Assembly: GCA_028279645.1 (NCBI GenBank)
Contig: JANQNJ010000160.1
Span: 1-39,808, forward strand
Length of the DNA: 39,808 bases
Source of the DNA: Thermoplasmatota archaeon
GTDB taxonomy: Archaea > Thermoplasmatota > JAKEGO01 > JANQNJ01
Direction of reading: 5' to 3'
Part shown: piece by piece, positions 17,901 to 26,900 of the stretch
Position numbering within the stretch: position 1 is the first letter of the stretch
Layout of the letters: each line of letters begins with the position of its first letter
Translations under genes and position numbers: made by a program
The notes under the pieces: model-generated
What the model saw: the letters and a program-made list of their open reading frames with translations, nothing else
The model's database searches: none
Told to the model about the DNA's origin: nothing

Positions 17901-20900
17901 CTGTATGGGCGGCGTCGGCATCAACCACACCTGGTATCGTATCTGGTGGAACGGCTCCTGGACCAACTGGACCGAGTATAACGGCTCCTTCACTTTTGAC
18001 GAGGACTGCGTCCACTACCTCGAGTGGTACTCGGAGGACATACTTGGAAACATGGAGGAGGTGCACAATCAGACCCACAACGTCGACAGCTGGAACGCCT
18101 CCATAACGTTCAGTATGTCGCCGGGATACGTCGAATCGATGGATCCGCTCAGCTTCTGGATATCGAACCAGAGCAATCTTAGTGTCTACGGTTACGATGA
18201 TGGATGCCTGCGCGGTGTAGGCCTTGACCACTGGGGCTGGCGCATCTGGTATGATGGTTCCTGGACCCAGTGGAGCAACAGCACCGAGACGTTCTGGATA
18301 CTCGATGAGTGCACCCACTACCTCCATACATATGCTGTCGATCTCCTTGGCAACAACGGGACGTCGAACATAACGCTCTACGTCGACAACACACCGCCGA
18401 CCTCTCGACGTTATACCGGCGGATGGCCCACTGTCGATGACGGGGAAGGCAACTTTTTCGCATCAGAATCCTCCCTCTGGAGCATTGGAGCCAACGATTA
18501 CGGATGTAACGGCGGCATAGGTGTCAACATTACCTACTACAGGATCTGGTACAACGGCACATGGACCGATTGGTCCGAGGCGACCCATGCCTACCGGTTC
18601 GACGGCGAATGCACCCATTCTCTGGAGTACTACTTGGTGGACGACCTGGGGAACACGGAGGCCGTGCAGAACGATACCTACTTCATCGATATGACCGCAC
18701 CGGTCTCGACCAAGACCATCACTGGCCCGCAGTACGACGATCAGGAGACGATCTGGGTGACCGACCAGACCTCGTTCAATTTCAGCGCGGTCGACTTTGG
18801 ATGCAATGGCGGGGCCGGCGTGCTCAACATCACCTACCGTATCTGGTACAACGGCTCATGGTCCAGTTGGATGGAGTATGATGGCAACTTCACCCTCGAG
18901 GGTGAGTGCCTGCACCACATCGAGTGGTATGCGATGGACCGCGTCTGGAACGCTGAACAGGTCCACAACCAATCACACTATGTCGATATCACGGGTCCGA
19001 AGATCAACAAGTCGTTCGAGGGATCGACCTACGGCGTGGACGATCTCTGGGTCACTCAGTATACCTACATATATCTATCCGGCTCTGACCTGGGCTGCAT
19101 TGGCGGCGTCGGCCTTGACGTGATATACTACAGGATCTGGTGGAATGGCTCATGGTCCGTGTGGAAGCAGTTCGATGAATCGATCTACTTCATGGAGGAC
19201 TGCGTCCACTACCTGGAATGGTACGGCGTTGACCTCCTCGGTAACGAGGGCGAGGTCAAGAACCAGACCCACTACGTCGACACCGAAGCACCTGTGGTCA
19301 TCAAATACTTCAGCGGACCAACCTATGGCCAGGATGATCTATGGGTATCCTACTGGACCGATATCTATTTCAACGCGACCGACCGGGGCTGCATGGGCGG
19401 CGTGGGCGTTAACAAGACGTGGTACCGTATCTGGTGGAACGGATCGTGGTCTGGATGGAGGGAGTACGATGGTGGTTTCTGGTTCCCGGATGACTGCCTG
19501 CATTACCTTGAATGGTTTGCTGTCGACCTTCTTGGAAATACCGGTCAAACGATCAATCAGACCCACTATGTCGACACCGAGGCGCCTACATCGTTCAAGG
19601 AGATCAGAGGTCCGGAGGTTGAAGAGTACACATGGATCTCCAATATCACCTGGTTCAATCTCACCGCCTATGACAACGGTTGCATGGGCGGTGTCGGAGT
19701 GAACTACATCGAATACCGCATCTGGTACGACGGAACGTGGTCGAACTGGACCAAGTTCAAGGAGAACTTCTCCATGGAGGGCGACTGCATCCACATCATC
19801 GAGTGGCGCGCTGTGGACCTTCTGGGAAATTCTGAGGACGTTCACAACCAGACACACTATGTCGATGTCACTGCACCCGAGACGATCAAGTCGGTTAGCG
19901 GTCTGTCATATGGAAGGAATTACCTTTGGATAACAGAGGAGAACGTCTTCTATCTCAACGCCACCGATTACGGCTGCATGGACGGCGCAGGAGTGAACCA
20001 TACCTATTATCGTATATGGTACAATGGATCCTGGACACAGTGGATGGAGTACACCCAGCCGTTCATGTTGATCGGTGAGTGCGTGCACTATCTGGAGTGG
20101 TATTCGGTAGACTACCTTGGGAACTACGAGGAGGTCCGCAATCAGACCCACTATGTCGACCTAAGCGGTCCGACCGTTGACAAGTGGTTCGACGGTCCGA
20201 CCTACGGCCAAGACGATCTATGGCTCTCATTCTGGACCGATATCCATCTCAACGCGACGGACAAGGGCTGTATGGACGGCGTCGGGGTCGATACGATATA
20301 CTACCGGTTCTGGTGGAACGGCTCCTGGACACAGTGGACGGAGTACGACGAGATGTTCTATTTCGAGGAGGACTGCGTCCATTACCTTGAGTGGTATGCG
20401 GTCGACCTTCTCGGCAACATCGGAGAGACGAGGAACCAAACACACTATGTCGATACGGATGGGCCATCGACCTCGGTATCCATCGAGGGACCATGGTATA
20501 ATTACTCATATGATGCAGGTAACCGGACATATTATGTCTGGATATCCGACATGACGAACATCACGCCAAGCCTATCGATAGATAATGGATGTATGGGTGG
20601 CGTGGGTGTTGACTACCTAGAATATCGGACCTGGTACAATGGCTCCTGGACGAATTGGACCAGTGTAGGGCTCTACGTGACCCTTTCTTTCGATGAGGAG
20701 TGTCTTCATTTGATCGAATGGCGGGGCATCGACCTCCTCGGGAACCTTGGCCCATTATCAACCTTCTACCTCTATGTGGACATCACTCCACCCGTAACGA
20801 CGAAGACGATCACTGGCACTCAATATGATGACGGTGAGGTGATCTGGGTCACAGAGGACACGGAGTTCAACCTAACGGCCGTCGACCATGGCTGCGAGGG

Positions 20901-23900
20901 CGGCGTTGGCCCCCTATGGACATGGTATCGCATCTGGTACAACGGCTCATGGTCCAACTGGACGGAATACACTGGCAACTTCACCCTCGAGGGAGAGTGT
21001 ATGCACATCATCGAATGGTATTCCACGGACCTGGTAAATAACACCGAGACCATCCACAACCAGACCCACTATGTGGATCTCACCGGCCCGACCGTGGACA
21101 AGTGGTTCGACGGTCCGACATACGGTGTGGAAGACCTGTGGGTGTCATTCTCGACGATCATCCATCTCAACGCGACCGACCATGGATGCATGGGCGGTGT
21201 TGGCGTCGATAAGATGTATTATAGGGTATGGTGGAACGGTTCATGGACCTCATGGCAGGAGATCGAGGATTGGTTCCACTTCGCAGAGGACTGCATCCAC
21301 TATCTTGAGTGGTACGCTGTGGACCTGCTAGGAAACATTGGCGAGACCAGGAACCAGACGCACTATGTCGACACCGAGGGGCCCATCGTGGGCAAGTTCT
21401 TCGACGGACAGACCTACGGCCAGGACGACCTCTGGATGACGAACTGGACCGATATCTACCTGACCGCACTGGACCAGGGCTGCATGGGCGGCGTCGGCGT
21501 GGATGAGATCTGGTACAGGGTCTGGTGGAACGGGTCCTGGACCAACTGGACGAAGTATGATGACGTCATCATCTTCGAGGACTGTGTGCACTACCTGGAA
21601 TGGTATGCGGTGGACCTTCTCGGGAATAACGGCTCGACCAGGAACCAGACACATTACGTGGACACCGTCGGACCGACGGTCGGCAAATACTTCGAGGGAC
21701 CGACCTACGATGAGGACCTATGGCTTACGAACAATACGTTCATCGGACTCACTGGAACGGATCAGGGCTGCATGGGCGGCGTCGGCCTCTCATCAATATG
21801 GTACCGCATCTGGTGGAACGGCTCATGGAGTCAGTGGACCCAGTACACGGGCAGCCTCTATTTCGATGAGGACTGCTTCCATATCCTTGAATGGTACGGC
21901 GTCGATCACCTCGGCAACATGGGTCCGATAAGGAACCAGACCCATTATGTCGACTCGATAGGCCCATACGTCGACAAGTGGTTCTCGGGTCCGACGTTCG
22001 GTCGTGAGAACCTCTGGGTCTCGTACTGGACCAACATCTATCTCAACGCGACCGACCAGGGATGCAACGACGGCGTCGGCGTCGACGAGATATGGTACCG
22101 CATCTGGTGGAACGGGTCATGGTCCAAATGGATCGAGTACGAGGACCTGTTCCACTTTGAGGAGGATTGCGTCCACTATCTGGAGTGGTATGCTGTTGAC
22201 CTTCTTGGGAACGAAGGCGAGATCCGGAACCAGACACACTTCGTCGACACCGAGGCACCCACCTCGACCAAGGACATCTCGGGACCACAGTGGGGAAACA
22301 ATAGTCTCTGGGTGACGGACGAGACGTTGTTCTACCTCAGCGCTTACGACAATGGATGCAATGACGGCGTTGGTGTGAAGCATATCGAGTACCGCATATG
22401 GTACAACGGAACCTGGTCCAATTGGACGGTATATAATGGCAACTTCACTCTCGAGGGCGAATGCATACACTATCTCCAATGGCGCGCTATCGATCTACTC
22501 GATAACTATGAGATCACCCACAACCAGACACATAATGTCGACATCACTGCACCCTGGACCAGAAAGAACGTTGGGACACCATCCTTCGGCGAAGATGACC
22601 TCTGGGTCACGTCATCGACGCTCTTCGGATTCACAGCGTTCGAACAGGGTTGCGAAGGCGGAGCAGGCCTGGCCGGAACGAACTACCGTATTTGGTGGCA
22701 GGGAAGCTGGACACAATGGACGACCTATGACGAGCTCTTCACTCTTGAAAGGGAAGGTAACTTCTCCTCCCAGGAATGCGTCCACTATCTCGAGTGGTAT
22801 GCATGGGACATTTTAGGTAATGTTGAGGAAGTGAACAACCAGACTCATTATGTCGACGACACCGCACCGATAACGAACAAGACCATCACCGGTCCTCAGT
22901 ACGACGACGGAGAGGTGATCTGGGTAACGAACGAGACCACTTTCGAACTGACGGCCGAGGACGACGGTTGCATGGGCGGCGCCGGTGTGAAGGAGATATG
23001 GTTCAGGATCTGGTGGAACGGTTCATGGACGAACTGGACCCAGTTTGTAGAACCGTTCACCCTGGACGGAGAATGTGTTCACTATATCGAATGGTATGCC
23101 GTCGATCATCTGGGCAATACCGAGATCATCCACAACCAGACCCATTTCGTCGACATCACACCCCCAGAGACCGCGAAATCCATCGAGGGCGCTTACGGTC
23201 AGGACGACCTTTGGGTCACGAACAACACCTACTTCTTCTGGAGCGGGTTCGACAAGGAGTGCAACGGCGGTGTCGGCCTAGCCAACATCTACGTACGTGT
23301 CTGGTACAACGGCTCATGGTCGAACTGGCTCGATGTCTACAATTGGAACGGCTCATTCAGGCTCGAGGGCGAATGCGTCCACTACCTGGAATGGTACGGG
23401 GTCGATCGTCTTGGGAACGAGGAAGATGTACACAACCAGACGCACTATCTGGACATGACCCCACCGGAGACCAAGAAGATCATCACTGGCTTCCAGTGGG
23501 GACCCGATTCGATCATAGTTAACAATGAGACGGTCTTCACACTGGTTCCCACCGACCACGGCTGTATGGGCGGGGTCGGTGTGCGAGATACCTGGTACCG
23601 GATATGGTACCTGGGCAACTGGTCCCAGTGGATCCAGTACGAGGGCAACTTCACCATGGAAGGTAACTGCACTCATTACCTGGAGTGGTACTCCGTTGAC
23701 CACCTTGGAAACATGGAGATGGTCAACAACCAGACCCACAAGGTTAACCATATCGTTCGACCAACCACCAATAAGACCATTGTTGGACCGCAGTTCGGCA
23801 ACAACAGTCTATGGGTGACCGAGGAGACCGTCTTCAACCTTACCGCCACACCGGGGACCTTCAATTACAGCGCCACTTACTATCGCATCTGGTACAACGG

Positions 23901-26900
23901 ATCCTGGTCCAACTGGACACTCTATACGGGCAACTTCACCCTGGAGGGTGAGTGTGTACACTATCTCGAATGGTATTCAGTGGACGAAAAAGGATACGAG
24001 GAGACCGTACGGAACCAGACCCATTATGTTGATCTCTCCGGCCCTGACGTTGGCAAGTACTTCCAGGGCCCGGTATTCGGTCGAAATTCTTTATGGGTGT
24101 CCTACTGGACCGACATCTATCTCTTCGCCATTGACAATGGCTGCATGGAGGGCGTCGGTGTTGACAAGGTCCTCTACCGGATATGGTGGAACGGGTCATG
24201 GTCGAACTGGACAGAGCTTCAGGAGTTCTTCTGGTTCGAGGAGGACTGCGTCCATTATCTTGAGTGGTATGCCATCGATCTACTGGGCAATGTCGGTGAG
24301 ACACAGAACCAGACCCACTACGTCGATACGGTAGCACCGACATCGTGGAAGACGATCACCGGGCCACAGTATGGAAACAACAGCCTATGGGTGACCGAGG
24401 ATACTGTGTTCAACCTGTCTGCCTATGACGAAGGCTGCATGGACGGAGCCGGGATCGATTACATCGAATACCGTATCTGGTACAAGGGAAAATGGTCGAA
24501 ATGGACGATCTACAAGGATAATTTCACCCTTGAGGGCGAATGTATGCATATCATCGAATGGCGCGCGGTGGACTATCTGGAGAACTCTGAGCTCGTCCAC
24601 AATCAGACACACTACGTCGATATATCCGGTCCAAGCGTATCAAAGCTCTTCTTCGGGCCGGTCTATGGCGAGGATGACCTCTGGCTGGCCAACTGGACCG
24701 GGATATACCTCACTGCAGAGGATACTGGTTGCAATGGCGGCGTCGGCCTCGACAGGATCAACTACCGGACTTGGTGGAACGGAAGCTGGAGCAATTGGGC
24801 CGTCTACGACGGACCCTTCTCCTTCCCGGAGGAGTGCGTTCACTATATCCAGTGGTACGCCGTCGATCTTCTCGGGAACTATGGACAGATCAGGAACCAG
24901 ACACACTACGTTGATACCTCTGCACCAACCAGTTTCAAGTACATCAACGGACCACAATATGGTACTGACTCCCTCTGGGTGACCGATGAGACCCAGTTCA
25001 CATTCTATGGTAATGATGCAGGATGCATGGACGGGGTCGGACTGGACAAGATCTATTATCGTATCTGGTACAACGGCTCATGGACGTTCTGGACCGAGCT
25101 CGAGGAGTCGTTCACCCTTAACGGCGAGTGTGTCCACTATATCGAATGGTATGCTGTCGATCATCTTGGCAACAAGGAAACGGTGCACAACCAGACCCAT
25201 TACGTAGATCTCACTGGTCCATCGGTCGGAAAGTACTTCGACGGACCGACCTACGGCCAGGACCACTTGTGGATATCCTCAGGGACAGACATCTACCTGA
25301 CGGCAACGGACGATGGATGCAACGGCGGCGTCGGCGTGGACGAGATATGGTATCGCTACCTTTGGAAGGGTCGTTGGACCCAGTGGATGCTGTATAGCGG
25401 TGGTTTCTACTTCTACGAGGAATGCGTCCACATCCTTGAATGGTTCGCGGTCGACCATCTCGGTAATGCAGGGGATACCGTTAACCAGACACACTATGTG
25501 GACAACGAGGCTCCGACGACGGATAAAGTGATCACCGGTCCTCAATACGGGAATAACAGCCTCTGGGTGACGAACGAGACCAAGTTCTATCTCAATGCGT
25601 CGGATGGCGGATGCCAGGACGGCGTCGGCCTTGACTATATCGAGTTCCGCATCTGGTACAACGGCACATGGACCGATTGGATCACGTACAACGGCTTATT
25701 CACCCTCGATGATGAGTGCACGCATTACCTTGAATGGCGGTCGGTCGACCTTCTCGGCAACTGGGAGCAGGTGAACAATCAGACCCACTATGTCGACAAC
25801 AGCGCACCCATCACCGTTGAGTTCATCTTCATGAACTATGGGCAGGACCCCATATGGATAGACAATGAGACCGAGATATACCTGACCGCTGTTGACGTCG
25901 GATGCCAGCAGAACGGTGTAGGTATCGATTATACCATGTACCGTATCTGGTACGACGGCTCCTGGTCCAACTGGACGACATACGAGAGCTACTTCTCGCT
26001 TGAGGATGAGTGCGTCCATCACATCGAATGGTATTCGGTCGACAGGCTAGGCAATGTCGAGTCGATCGGCAATGAGACCCACTACGTCGACATCTCAGGT
26101 CCGATCGTGATGAAGGACCTCAACGGACCGGTCTTTGGCCATGACATGCTATGGGTGACCAACGAGACAAGGGTCTCCCTCAATGCGCTGGACCAGGGCT
26201 GCATGGGCGGTGTCGGCCTTCGAAGTATCTACTATCGTATCTGGTGGAACGGAAGCTGGACGAACTGGACCGAGGATATCGTAGGGTTCTACTTCGAGGA
26301 AGATTGTGTTCACATCATCGAATGGTACGCGGTCGACATGCTGTACAACGAAGGCCCCACAAGGAACCAGACGCATTTCGTGGACTCGGTAGCACCGACC
26401 TCGAGCAAGGAGATAGCCGGTCCGGGCTACAATAACTATGAATGGGTCACCAACGAGACCGAGTTCAACCTCACCGCATATGACAGCGGATGCATGGGCG
26501 GTGTTGGTGTCGAATATACAGAATACAGGATCTGGCACAACGGCTCCTGGTCCGAATGGACGGTCTACACCGAGGACTTCAATCTCGAAGGCGACTGCAA
26601 GCATCATCTCGAGTGGCGCGCAGTTGACTATCTCGGCAATGCCGAGGAGGTGCACAATCAGACGCATTTCGTTGATTCCTCGGCTCCGATCACCAACAAG
26701 TCGGTCGGAAGACCCAACTTTGGACAGGATGCACTCTATGTGACCGAACAGACCCAGTTCACCCTGACAGCGATGGACCAGGGCTGTGATGGGGGTGTCG
26801 GTATCGCCTACACCGCCTACCGGATCTGGTACAACGGATCCTGGGACACCTGGACGCTCTACACTGGACCGTTCAGCCTGAATGGTGAGTGCACGCATTA

